Positions 17,207-25,447 of a stretch of 64,000 nt of DNA are shown here, piece by piece. Numbering within the stretch: the first letter of the stretch is position 1; every line of letters begins with the position of its first letter. The stretch comes from Subtercola endophyticus (GTDB lineage: Bacteria; Actinomycetota; Actinomycetes; Actinomycetales; Microbacteriaceae). The stretch is taken from positions 2,790,001 to 2,854,000 of the forward strand of contig NZ_CP087997.1 of assembly GCF_021044565.1 (NCBI RefSeq), read 5' to 3'. The notes under the pieces are model-generated. The model ran no database searches. It saw only the letters and a list, made by a program, of their open reading frames with translations, and had not been told where the DNA came from. Made by a program: the position numbers and the translations under genes.

Positions 17207-18657
17207 GAGGCCTTCTTTCTGTGCAGGTTGCTGACAACGGTAACAAGGAGGGCGGCCGCCGCGAGCACGGCCGGGGCGAGCAGGTGAGGGCCGGCGAGCG
17301 CGAGCAGGCCGGCGACCAGCAGAACGGAGACCCCGGACATCCACCACCCCGCCGAGAACCGCCGCAACAGGCGCAGGGCCGCGACGACACCGAGCGCGTA
17401 CACCGCCACCATGCACGAGGTGTGCACCAGGATGAACGGGGCGAGCGCCCCGCCCGAGAACACCATGAGCGTGTAGTCGACGGCGGCGAGGCCGGCCACG
17501 AGCAGCAGAGCACGGCGCGGCAGGCCACCGACCTCGGCTCCCGGGCTGAACCAGCGCGGCAGGTCGCCCTCGCGGCCGAGGGAGGCACCGAGCTTCGCGA
17601 AGGCTCCGACGTACGCGTTGAGAACGCCGAGCGCCACGACTCCCGCAATGGCCGCCACCACGATGCGCGCCCACGACGGCGCGGTGCTCTGCACGAGGTC
17701 GAGCAGCGGCACCGCGCTCGCGCCGGCCGCGCCGCCGAGCACCCCGACGGTCACGATCTGCAGGCCGAGGTAAGCCGCGCCGACCACCACGATCGCGATG
17801 GCCGTGGCCCGCGGAATGACGCGCCGGGGGTCGACGAACTCCCCCGCGATGTGCGTCACGGCCTCCCAGCCGGCGAACGCCCAGACGAACAGGCTGATCG
17901 CCACCCCGACACCGGCCCAGCCGTGCGGCAGCAGCGGCTCGAAGTTCGAGGCCTTCGTCGCCGGCGCCGCGAGCACGATCACGCCGACCACCACGATCAC
18001 CAGCAGCGCCGACAGCCCGAGCTGCACCCGCCCCGACACTCGCAGCCCGAACGCGTTCAGCACGAGGGAGGGCAGGATGAACAGCGGCGCGATCACGAAC
18101 CCGACCCACCGTTCGACCCCCAACACCGCGACCACGTACTCGGCGCCGAGCAGCGCGACGACCGGCAACCCGACCGAGACACCGAAGAAGAACCAGTACC
18201 CGGTCATCCGGGCCGCCGTTCGCCCCAGCGCAAGCCGCACGAACGTCGCGACCCCACCCGCGTCGGGAAAGCGGGCCGCAAGGGCAGCGAACGTTCCGGC
18301 GAGCGGAACCGACAACACGATGAGCGCCCCGACAGCCAGAATGGAGGCCGGCCCCGCGACCTGCGCCGCGAGCGCCGGCAGCACCAGGATGCCCGTTCCC
18401 AGCACCGCCGCAATGTACAGCGCCGACCCCTGCGCCAGCCCCACCGTGCCCCCGCGCACCGTCGCGCCCGCCGCCGGAGATGCGCCGCCATGGGCAGCCG
18501 CAGAAGCCCCAGGAGCCGGTGTCGCCGCCGATACCGACGTCGCCCCTGAAACGGCAGCTAGAGCCGCCGCGGTACCGAAAACAGATGTCGATGCCTCTGC
18601 TGCTGTTGCTCCACCGGCGGCGGCGACACCACGGGCAGCAGCGTTTCTCTCCATCAC
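17203..18657 (-). CDS. APC-family amino acid permease
   Basis: This 484-residue permease has about 12 membrane segments and the APC-type first helix ALYIAAVLGTGILVLPALAA near residue 78. The first ~65 residues are an Ala/Gly/Thr-rich tail unusual for the family and could be partly untranslated if a later start is used. It is coupled by a 4-bp overlap to the downstream cyclase-family hydrolase. The substrate is not determinable, though an aromatic or kynurenine-like amine would suit the partner. Confidence 0.83.
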   Translation of the reverse strand: MMERNAAARGVAAAGGATAAEASTSVFGTAAALAAVSGATSVSAATPAPGASAAAHGGASPAAGATVRGGTVGLAQGSALYIAAVLGTGILVLPALAAQVAGPASILAVGALIVLSVPLAGTFAALAARFPDAGGVATFVRLALGRTAARMTGYWFFFGVSVGLPVVALLGAEYVVAVLGVERWVGFVIAPLFILPSLVLNAFGLRVSGRVQLGLSALLVIVVVGVIVLAAPATKASNFEPLLPHGWAGVGVAISLFVWAFAGWEAVTHIAGEFVDPRRVIPRATAIAIVVVGAAYLGLQIVTVGVLGGAAGASAVPLLDLVQSTAPSWARIVVAAIAGVVALGVLNAYVGAFAKLGASLGREGDLPRWFSPGAEVGGLPRRALLLVAGLAAVDYTLMVFSGGALAPFILVHTSCMVAVYALGVVAALRLLRRFSAGWWMSGVSVLLVAGLLALAGPHLLAPAVLAAAALLVTVVSNLHRKKAS

Positions 18658-18763
18658 CCCATATTCGCGCCTCGGCCCACAAGACGAAATGGCAGTAGTG
18701 CCAGGCGTCCGCTCTTTTCTGCCAGCTAGCGGCTATTCTGCGAACTGGCGTGGTCACAAATTT

Positions 18764-19054
18764 TCAACCACCCAGTTCCTCGCTCAGATCGTGAAGGAGC
18801 AGCCTCGTTCCATCGTCGCTCGAACGAGCCGCACGAAGCGCGATCAGATCTCGCTCGTTCTCGTAGCTCTCAAGCACTTCGAAGTCGGCGACATCAACGA
18901 GCACAACCGCGACCTTGCCATTGTGAACTATTCCGACCCGCTCACCGTCATAAGCAACCCGCCCGATGAGCGACCACGTTTCATCGTGGAGTTCGCGCAC
19001 ACTCACCATCTCATCCACAACGACGGAGCTTTCCAAGAGGCGGTGCCTCGACAT
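18764..19054 (-). CDS. Phd/YefM-like antitoxin, apparently orphan
   Basis: This 96-residue protein has the prevent-host-death pattern. VSVRELHDETWSLIGRVAYDGERVGIVHNGKVAVVLVDVADFEVLESY matches the DNA-binding beta-alpha N-domain. A C-terminal helical tail would wrap a toxin. There is no RelE/Doc-sized gene on either side, so it looks unpaired. A shorter start at the MVSVREL methionine would match family length better. Confidence 0.7.
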   Translation of the reverse strand: MSRHRLLESSVVVDEMVSVRELHDETWSLIGRVAYDGERVGIVHNGKVAVVLVDVADFEVLESYENERDLIALRAARSSDDGTRLLLHDLSEELGG

Positions 19055-19127
19055 CAGATCCTCTTCTCATATGATTGTTCCTCATAATATCGTATGGCCC
19101 CGGCCTGAGGCCGCGCTCACGTAGGCG

Positions 19128-20024
19128 TCAGGCGACGAGCGTCACCGGGTGCTCGCGCACCAGGGCGAGAAACGCCGCCACGGCGGGGCTCGGGCGGGTG
19201 GTGGAGCGGTGCACGAAGCGCAGATTCCACTCGATGGGGGGCTCGTCGAGCGGCAGCACGGTGGTGCCGGGGGTAGGCGGAGTCAGCCCGGCGGGGAGCG
19301 CGGCCACCCCGAGCCCGGACGCCACGAACGAAGCGACCGCGTTCAGGTCGGAGACCTCGGTCGACACGTGCCGGCTGAGTCCGCGCGCCTCGAACTCGCG
19401 GTCGATGACGACGCGGTTGCCGAAGCCGCGCGGAGTGTCGACAAAACGCTCGAGCGAGAGGCGCTGCAGCGTAACCGAGGCTTCGCGGGCGAGGGGATGA
19501 TCATCCGGAACCACCGCGACGAACTCCGTCGTCACGAGGTCGACCTTCGCCAGGCCGCGCAGCTCGCTGTCAGGCAACCCCATCAGCGCGACGTCGATGC
19601 GGCCGGCCCGAACGTCTTCGGCCAGACCGCTGGAGCCGCTCGGCGACGCGGTGAGCAACAGCTCGACCAGCGGGTAGTCGCGGGCGAACGCCGACATGAG
19701 GCCTGGAAAGTCGACGATCTCGATGTTGGTGAAGATTCCCACCCGCAACCGGCCGCGAAGGCCCGATCGCGCGGCGACGGCGACTCCGCGAACTCGATCC
19801 ACGGCCTCGACCACGGCCCGGGCCTCGGGCACGAGCGCTTCGCCGACCGGAGTGAGGGCGACCTGGCGGGTCGAGCGCTCGAACAGCGTGGCGCCGAGCT
19901 CTGTTTCGAGAGCACGGATGCCCGCCGAAACAGTCGACTGCACCGCGAACAGGCTCTGTGCGGCCTTCGTGAAGTTGAGCTCTTCGGCTACGGCGAGAAA
20001 GTATTCGAGCTGGCGCGTCTCCAT
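19128..20024 (-). CDS. LysR-type transcriptional regulator
   Basis: This regulator of about 298 residues has an N-terminal winged helix-turn-helix. METRQLEYFLAVAEELNFTKAA leads into QSLFAVQSTVSAGIRALETELG. A periplasmic-binding-like effector domain follows from about residue 90. I place the start at the METRQLEYF methionine (20024), where LysR homology begins. It is divergent from an MFS transporter gene 92 bp away, the classic LysR arrangement, so it probably controls that exporter. The effector is unknown. Confidence 0.9.
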   Translation of the reverse strand: METRQLEYFLAVAEELNFTKAAQSLFAVQSTVSAGIRALETELGATLFERSTRQVALTPVGEALVPEARAVVEAVDRVRGVAVAARSGLRGRLRVGIFTNIEIVDFPGLMSAFARDYPLVELLLTASPSGSSGLAEDVRAGRIDVALMGLPDSELRGLAKVDLVTTEFVAVVPDDHPLAREASVTLQRLSLERFVDTPRGFGNRVVIDREFEARGLSRHVSTEVSDLNAVASFVASGLGVAALPAGLTPPTPGTTVLPLDEPPIEWNLRFVHRSTTRPSPAVAAFLALVREHPVTLVA

Positions 20025-20041
20025 AGAAGCAGTCTGTCGCA

Positions 20042-20053
20042 TTGATCGCTCAA
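20042..20053. promoter_or_regulatory. Candidate LysR-type operator
   Basis: TTGATCGCTCAA is an interrupted palindrome (TTGA/TCAA around four bases) in the 92-bp space between the divergent LysR and MFS genes. Position suits a LysR recognition site. No second copy was found, so support is positional only. Confidence 0.35.
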
Positions 20054-20116
20054 GCGCATGAATAGCATCGCTTTTCTTCGTTGGACACGATAAGCGCCAC
20101 GGAGCAGTATCGAGGT

Positions 20117-21379
20117 ATGTCAACAGCTTCGATTTCTCTCGAGACGAGCGAAATACCCGCCTCCTCGCGCGACCCCCGCGCCCGCGCCAACCGCGCCCGT
20201 TTCTCGCACTCGACCGGGTTCTGGGTCATCGCCGCCGCGTTTCTCACGGTGATGGCGTTCTCGACCATCCCCACTCCCCTGTACACGCTCTACCAGGCTC
20301 GCGACGGATTCGCGACCTTCATGATCACCGTGATCTTCGCCGCCTACGCCCTCGGCGTCATGGCCGCCCTGTACCTCGCCGGCCACATCAGCGACTGGCT
20401 CGGCCGACGCCCGGTCATTCTGATGGCCATCATGCTCGAGATCGCAGCGGCCATCGTGTTTCTCGTGGCACCCTCGATTCCGGGCCTGCTGGTGGCGCGA
20501 GTACTCACCGGACTCGGAGTGGGGATGCTCACCGCGACCGCCACGGCCCACCTCTCGGAGTTGCGCATCGCGGCCCGCCCGAACGACGGCGGCGGCGCAT
20601 CCGGAACCGTCGCCGGCATCGTCAACCTCGGCGGAATCGGCCTCGGCCCGCTCATCGCCGGCGCCCTCGCGCAATACGTCGTGTCACCGCTCGTGGTGCC
20701 GTATGTCGTCTTTCTGGTGCTTCTCGTGATCGCGGGCTTCGCCGTCGCGCTGGTACCCGAGACGGTGGTGAAGCAGGAGACTCGCCCGGCCTACCGCCCG
20801 CAGCGCATCTCGCTGCCGAGTTCGTCTCGCCCGGTGTTCTGGGCCGCGGCCATCGGCGCCTTCGCCGCCTTTGCGATCTTCGGCCTGTTCACCTCGCTCG
20901 CCCCCGCCTTTGTGGCCGGCACGTTCCAGGTCACAAACCGCTTCGTGGGCGGAGCGATCGTGTTCGCGGTGTTCGCCGCGGCGGCGATCGCGCAGATTCT
21001 GGTGAGCCGCATGAGCGGGCGGCACCAGCTGATTCTCGCCGTGACCCTCATGGCTGTGGGCCTGGTCAGCCTCGCGGGCGGGGTGCTGCTGACGAGCTTC
21101 TGGATGTTCGTGCTCGGCGGCATCGTCGCCGGCGCCGGGGTGGGAATCCTGTTCCGTTCTGCGGTGGGCACCGCCGGGCGGCTCGCCGACCCGCAACACC
21201 GGGGCGAGGTGCTGGCCGCGCTGTTTCTCGTGGCCTACGCCGGGCTCGCGATCCCCGCGCTCGCCATCGGGCTCGCCGTGGCATTCGCGCCCATCTCGTC
21301 CGTGCTCGTGGTGTTCGCCGCGATCATCCTCGTCATCGTGCTCATCTCGGGCCGCCGCATGATCGCCCGCGCCTCCTGA
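20117..21379 (+). CDS. MFS transporter, probable LysR-controlled exporter
   Basis: This carrier of about 420 residues has 12 hydrophobic segments. TPLYTLYQ in the first loop and AGHISDWLGRRPVIL (MFS motif A) near residue 95 are visible. ATG 20117 follows a weak GAGG and is favoured over the longer frame from 20081 because it fits transporter N-termini. It is divergently transcribed from the LysR gene and ends at a long-stem terminator. The substrate is unknown. Confidence 0.85.
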   Translation: MSTASISLETSEIPASSRDPRARANRARFSHSTGFWVIAAAFLTVMAFSTIPTPLYTLYQARDGFATFMITVIFAAYALGVMAALYLAGHISDWLGRRPVILMAIMLEIAAAIVFLVAPSIPGLLVARVLTGLGVGMLTATATAHLSELRIAARPNDGGGASGTVAGIVNLGGIGLGPLIAGALAQYVVSPLVVPYVVFLVLLVIAGFAVALVPETVVKQETRPAYRPQRISLPSSSRPVFWAAAIGAFAAFAIFGLFTSLAPAFVAGTFQVTNRFVGGAIVFAVFAAAAIAQILVSRMSGRHQLILAVTLMAVGLVSLAGGVLLTSFWMFVLGGIVAGAGVGILFRSAVGTAGRLADPQHRGEVLAALFLVAYAGLAIPALAIGLAVAFAPISSVLVVFAAIILVIVLISGRRMIARAS

Positions 21380-21427
21380 CCTCCCCTCCCTCCGCCTTCC
21401 CTCCCCCCTCCCAGCCGATCCACTTCG

Positions 21428-21467
21428 CGAAAAAGCCCCCAAGACGAGAATCTTGGGGGCTTTTTCG
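21428..21467. terminator. Bidirectional long-stem terminator, copy 2 of 3
   Basis: A perfect 17-bp stem pairs 21428-21444 with 21451-21467, with A and T tracts inside the arms. The left flank ATCCACTTCG and right flank ACTCGAT are shared with the copies at 9868 and 25391. It lies between convergent genes. Confidence 0.92.
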
Positions 21468-21503
21468 GCAACTCGATTGCCAAGGGGCGAGGAAGGGCGA
21501 GGG

Positions 21504-21881
21504 TCAGATGCCGAGGAGTTTGGCCTTGGCGGCGGCGAACTCGGCGTCTGAGAGGATGCCCTGGGTGTGCAGCCCCGCAAGCTTGGTGAGCTCGCCGATG
21601 ACGTCGTCGCCACCGCCAGCGGGCGTGGCGGCGGGAGCAGGCGGAGCCACGGGAGCGGGAGCAGCAGCGGCCGACTGCGCCGCGACAGCGGCAGCCGCAG
21701 CCGCGTTGATCTGGTCTTGCTGCTGCTGAGCCTCGTACTGCTGCTGCTCGGCGGCGTTCTGCTGCTTCTCCTCGCCGCGGCGGCGCATGCCACCCGAGAC
21801 GGCGGTGGCGGTTCCGGCGACGACCGCGGTGCGGGCCGCGAGGCCGATCAGGCCGGGGCGGCCCATTCTTCTCATCATCAT
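21504..21881 (-). CDS. SHOCT-domain small protein
   Basis: This 125-residue protein has a short hydrophobic N-terminal segment (GLIGLAARTAVVAGTATAV). A Gln-rich coil-like stretch (QQQQYEAQQQQDQ) and an Ala/Pro linker follow. It ends in a SHOCT domain (IGELTKLAGLHTQGILSDAEFAAAKAKLLG). SHOCT is a small oligomerisation-type domain at C-termini of many actinobacterial proteins. It heads a same-direction cluster with DUF6325, GAP and SulP genes, though it is the last transcribed. Confidence 0.85.
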   Translation of the reverse strand: MMMRRMGRPGLIGLAARTAVVAGTATAVSGGMRRRGEEKQQNAAEQQQYEAQQQQDQINAAAAAAVAAQSAAAAPAPVAPPAPAATPAGGGDDVIGELTKLAGLHTQGILSDAEFAAAKAKLLGI

Positions 21882-21936
21882 GATGTGACTCCTTCGTGTG
21901 TGTCGGTAGAGGTGGAGGTACGGGCGAAAGCCCGGG

Positions 21937-22362
21937 TCAGTCGGTGATCTCGGCGAGCGCCGCGTTCACGATCGGAGCCGGAATGCGCTCTGAGGCGATA
22001 ACAGCACCGCCCGACTGCGCGAGCTTCGAAGCGAGGTTCTTCGCGAAGACGAGTTCGACGACGAGCAGCGCCGCGGAGCTTCCCGGAGGCACCAGCTCGG
22101 CGAACTCGGCGATGTCTTCGTCGGCGGCGAGACCGGTGGCCTCGAGCTCGACCGTGCCGAAGCCGTATTCGTCTGACACGTCTTCGATCTCGACGGTGCT
22201 GACGTCGCCGAGTTCGTTGCGCGTGATGAACGTCAGGTCGAGCAAGCGCACGAGCCCACCCTCGATGAGGTCGGCGATCGCCTCGACGACGGCCGGGCCG
22301 GGCCGCTCACCCTCGAACCCGATCAAGAACATCTCGACCGGACCGAATTCAAAATCAGCCAT
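21937..22362 (-). CDS. DUF6325 family protein
   Basis: This acidic protein of 141 residues begins FGPVEMFLIGFEGERPGPAVVEAIADLIEGGLVRLLDLTFI and ends SERIPAPIVNAALAEI. This is the DUF6325 pattern seen beside SHOCT proteins in actinobacteria. The function is unknown. It lies 47 bp downstream of the GAP-family gene and 55 bp upstream of the SHOCT gene, so the four genes from SulP to SHOCT are probably one operon. Confidence 0.8.
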   Translation of the reverse strand: MADFEFGPVEMFLIGFEGERPGPAVVEAIADLIEGGLVRLLDLTFITRNELGDVSTVEIEDVSDEYGFGTVELEATGLAADEDIAEFAELVPPGSSAALLVVELVFAKNLASKLAQSGGAVIASERIPAPIVNAALAEITD

Positions 22363-22409
22363 TCTTTACTCCTTAGTGATTGATAGTGCCATTACGTACG
22401 AGAGAAGGG

Positions 22410-23081
22410 TTAGAAGTTCGCCAGTCCCTTGCCGATCACGACCACGCCGATGACGAGCAGCAAAATGCTCATGACCGTAGCGTTGTTGTGTACCAGCCAG
22501 GTGTGCAGAGATTTGAGCGGCGCCGCGAGCCGAGCGGATGCCACGAGGTACCCGATCACGGGCACCGCGACGGTCGACGCGGCGATCACCACGAAGACAA
22601 CGATGACGATCACGCTCTCGCCCACCGTGATCCCCGCGGCGCCGATGGCGACTCCGGCCGCAATGCCCATCAAGAGGTTCTTCGGGTTCACCGCGGCGAG
22701 CAGAAAGCCCAGCCCGAGAGCCTTGGGCGGGGTCATCGAGTCGATGGCGGACATCCACTTCGGCAGCGCCGGCTCGGCGTCGCCCTTCGGCCTCGAGCGC
22801 CACTGCCGCAACGCGAGAAACAGCAACAGGATGCCCAGAACGATCTTGATCGTGCCCGCCGTGGGGTTCGACGAGTCGTCACCGCCCTGCGGCAGTAGGG
22901 CCGACAGCAGGGTGAAGACGACGACCGCGACGACAATGCCCAGCACCCAGCCGAGGAGAAAACCGAGGCTGGTGCCGCGCGCCTTCGGCGAGAGCAGCAT
23001 CAAGATCGCCGCGATGATGGGGATCGGGCTGATGGCGATGCCGAACGCGAGGGGCAGAATGCTGCCGATGGCCTGAATCAT
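22410..23081 (-). CDS. GAP-family (Sap/SfLAP-like) membrane protein
   Basis: This 223-residue membrane protein has about six helices. IGSILPLAFGIAISPIPIIAAILMLLSPKARG at the start and FLLAAVNPKNLLMG in the middle are conserved features. They belong to the GAP family that includes mycobacterial Sap, a protein linked to lipid export and distantly LysE-like. The substrate is unknown. Its ATG overlaps the SulP stop by 4 bp (23078-23081), giving translational coupling. Confidence 0.8.
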   Translation of the reverse strand: MIQAIGSILPLAFGIAISPIPIIAAILMLLSPKARGTSLGFLLGWVLGIVVAVVVFTLLSALLPQGGDDSSNPTAGTIKIVLGILLLFLALRQWRSRPKGDAEPALPKWMSAIDSMTPPKALGLGFLLAAVNPKNLLMGIAAGVAIGAAGITVGESVIVIVVFVVIAASTVAVPVIGYLVASARLAAPLKSLHTWLVHNNATVMSILLLVIGVVVIGKGLANF

Positions 23082-24739
23082 TCGATGCTCCTGGTGCCTG
23101 AGTGAACCGGATGTTCGGCCTGCAGCGCAGCGACAGCCTCACGATTGGTGGGGTACACGGTGGTGCCGTCGATCAGCCCGTAGTGTTCGAGCTTCGTGCG
23201 CAGGTCGGGGCGCAGTCGGCTGTAGCTCAGCGACACGTCGTGGGCGGCGAGCCAGGCTCGCGCGCTCGTGAAACTCTCGGCACCTGTCACGTCGATGTCG
23301 GTGACGGCTTCGAGGTCGAGAACGAGGTGCCGAACATCCGCACCGACCGCCTTCTGCACCGCGGCCTCGAACACCGCTGCGTTGGCGAAGAACAGCGGGG
23401 CCGCGAATCGCAGCACCACCACGCCCGGCGCCGTGGCCACCCCCGCGAACTCGTCAGCGAGCACAGACGACCCAACCCCGTCGTCGGCGCCGAGCACGTC
23501 GATCGCGGGGTTCGCCGCGCGGCGAGCGAGGTTGATCAGCGACAGCACGAAGGCGATCACGATGCCGGCGATCGGGCCGAGCAGCAAGGCACCGAGAAAA
23601 CAGACCGCCCCGATGACGAACTCGAACTTCTGCTGCCGCCAGAGCGTGCGGAACTCGGCGATGCCGAGCAATGGGATGATCGCCACAGCCACGATCGCCC
23701 CGATGGCCGGTGACGGGATGTGTTCGAGCAGCGCCGTGCCGAAGATCACGAGAAGCAGCGTTCCGGCGGCGGTCACGATGCTCGGCAGCTGCGTTCGGCT
23801 GCCCGCCTGGTCCATGGCGGCGGTGCGGGAGGTGGAGGAGCCGATGGTGAACCCGCCCGAAATACCGGCCGCCACGTTGCCGGCGCCGAAAGCCAGCAGG
23901 TCACGATTCGGGCTGGTGCTGTAGCCGCGCTTCTCGCCGTAGCTGCGGGCGACGAGCAGCCCTTCGGCCATGGTCACCAGAACGAGGGCGATCGCCGACG
24001 GCACGAGCTGGAGCCAGGTGACCCAGTCGAGGATGGGCCAGGTGAAGCTCGGCGGGCCGGCATCGACTTTGCCGAGCACCGAGACTCCGAGGGCCTCGAG
24101 GTTGAACAGCACGGTCACGCTGGTCGACACAATGAGCACGATCAGCGCCCACGGCACCACCTTGGCGACCCGGCGGCCCACCACCAGCACAACGATGGAG
24201 GCGACCGAGAGGATCACGGCCCACCCGTTGATAGTGCCGAGCCCGGTGAAAAGATCGCTGACCTTCTCCACGAATTCGCCGCCGCTGTTGATCTTGATAC
24301 CGAGCATCTTCGCCACCTGGCTGACCAGAATGTCGAGCGCGAGGCCGCCCACGAAGCCCACCAGAATCGGTTTCGACAAGAAGTTGGCGAGAAACCCGAG
24401 CTTGAAGATCGAACACAACGCGAACAGCACACCGGCGATGATGGCCTGCGCGAACGCCATCGTGAGATAGGTCTGGCTGCCGGCCACGGCGAGCCCGCCG
24501 AGAGAGGAGGCGACGAGAGCGGCAGCCGCGGCATCCGGTGACGCCACCAGCTGACGAGACGTGACGAGCAGCGCGTAGACGACGGCCGGCACGATGAGCG
24601 CGTAAAGGCCGGCAGTGGCGGGCAGCCCTGCGATCTGGGCATAACCGATGTTCAACGGCACGGCGATGGCGAGCAAAGTCACGCCCGCCAAAGACTCGCG
24701 CCCGGCATTTTTGAGGGTCAGACCGGGAAGAACCCGCAC
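23078..24739 (-). CDS. SulP inorganic-anion transporter with STAS domain
   Basis: This membrane transporter of about 553 residues has the SulP signature (GVTLLAIAVPLNIGYAQIAGLPATAGLYA), 10-12 helices and a C-terminal STAS domain from about residue 430. Substrates in the family include sulfate, bicarbonate and C4-dicarboxylates. The start is decided by GGAAGGAGG six bases before a GTG at 24739; the frame is open further upstream to 24817. It heads the operon SulP-GAP-DUF6325-SHOCT. The reading that anion uptake is linked to the GAP protein is inferred from coupling. Confidence 0.9.
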   Translation of the reverse strand: MRVLPGLTLKNAGRESLAGVTLLAIAVPLNIGYAQIAGLPATAGLYALIVPAVVYALLVTSRQLVASPDAAAAALVASSLGGLAVAGSQTYLTMAFAQAIIAGVLFALCSIFKLGFLANFLSKPILVGFVGGLALDILVSQVAKMLGIKINSGGEFVEKVSDLFTGLGTINGWAVILSVASIVVLVVGRRVAKVVPWALIVLIVSTSVTVLFNLEALGVSVLGKVDAGPPSFTWPILDWVTWLQLVPSAIALVLVTMAEGLLVARSYGEKRGYSTSPNRDLLAFGAGNVAAGISGGFTIGSSTSRTAAMDQAGSRTQLPSIVTAAGTLLLVIFGTALLEHIPSPAIGAIVAVAIIPLLGIAEFRTLWRQQKFEFVIGAVCFLGALLLGPIAGIVIAFVLSLINLARRAANPAIDVLGADDGVGSSVLADEFAGVATAPGVVVLRFAAPLFFANAAVFEAAVQKAVGADVRHLVLDLEAVTDIDVTGAESFTSARAWLAAHDVSLSYSRLRPDLRTKLEHYGLIDGTTVYPTNREAVAALQAEHPVHSGTRSIE

Positions 24740-24984
24740 GCCACCCCTCCTTCCGTACACCGCACGTGCTACCTGTTTACCGAGCGTAGCGCCGACGCGT
24801 GGCGCGCCGGTGAACAATCATCCGAAAGGGCCGAGGGCCGGGCGGCCGGGTTCGAGGCTCAGCTGAAGTCATCCTTTTCGGATGTATCGGCGCCGGCCCG
24901 ATTGCCGCCATACTGAGAACTGCGCCGCAGCATTTGGCGCGCCAGCTTTGCGCCTACCCGGGGCGCTCGACAAGGGGAATCATC

Positions 24985-25380
24985 ATGGATTTTAGTAACG
25001 TCTGGACTTTCATCGGCATCTTTTTCTGGAGCTTCGTGTTCATCGCCTACCTGATGGCGCTGTTCTCGATCATCGGAGACCTGTTCCGTGACCACCAGCT
25101 CAATGGCTGGTTCAAGGCCATCTGGGTGCTGTTCTTGATCTTCCTGCCGTTCCTCACAGCGCTGGTCTACCTGATCGCTCGCGGTCGTGGCATGGCCGAG
25201 CGTTCACAGAAGGCTCAGAAGCAGGCCGAGACGGCCGCGAACAACTACATCCGCGAGGTCGCCGGCACCACGCCGACCGACGAGATCCACAAGGCCAAGG
25301 CCCTGCTCGACTCGGGTGCCATCACCCAGGCCGAGTTCGACGCCCTCAAGACGAAGGCGCTCGCCTCCACCACCGCGTAA
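24985..25380 (+). CDS. PLDc_N plus SHOCT membrane protein
   Basis: This protein of about 131 residues has two membrane helices (VWTFIGIFFWSFVFIAYLMA and KAIWVLFLIFLPFLTALVYL). These form the PLDc_N-type domain, an NW-F...P-L-LVYL pattern without any phospholipase catalytic part. After a coiled linker comes a SHOCT domain (HKAKALLDSGAITQAEFDALKTKAL). It diverges from the SulP operon, which itself ends in a SHOCT gene, and stops just before a repeated terminator. Confidence 0.85.
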   Translation: MDFSNVWTFIGIFFWSFVFIAYLMALFSIIGDLFRDHQLNGWFKAIWVLFLIFLPFLTALVYLIARGRGMAERSQKAQKQAETAANNYIREVAGTTPTDEIHKAKALLDSGAITQAEFDALKTKALASTTA

Positions 25381-25390
25381 GAATCCACTT

Positions 25391-25434
25391 CGCGAAAAGG
25401 CCCCCAAGACCTCGTTCTTGGGGGCCTTTTCGCG
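25391..25434. terminator. Bidirectional long-stem terminator, copy 3 of 3
   Basis: A perfect 19-bp stem pairs 25391-25409 with 25416-25434, with A4 and T4 tracts. The left flank AATCCACTT and right flank CTCGAT match the other two copies. It sits between convergent genes and starts about 10 bp after the upstream stop. Confidence 0.92.
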
Positions 25435-25447
25435 ATCTCGATCCCGT

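Noticed and set aside
16472..18757. 761-codon fusion of cyclase-family protein with an upstream extension
   Set aside because: The first two thirds are a Gly/Arg/Ala-rich out-of-frame reading of the APC permease gene. The cyclase fold begins at MSRRFVDLSHT, coupled to the permease stop.
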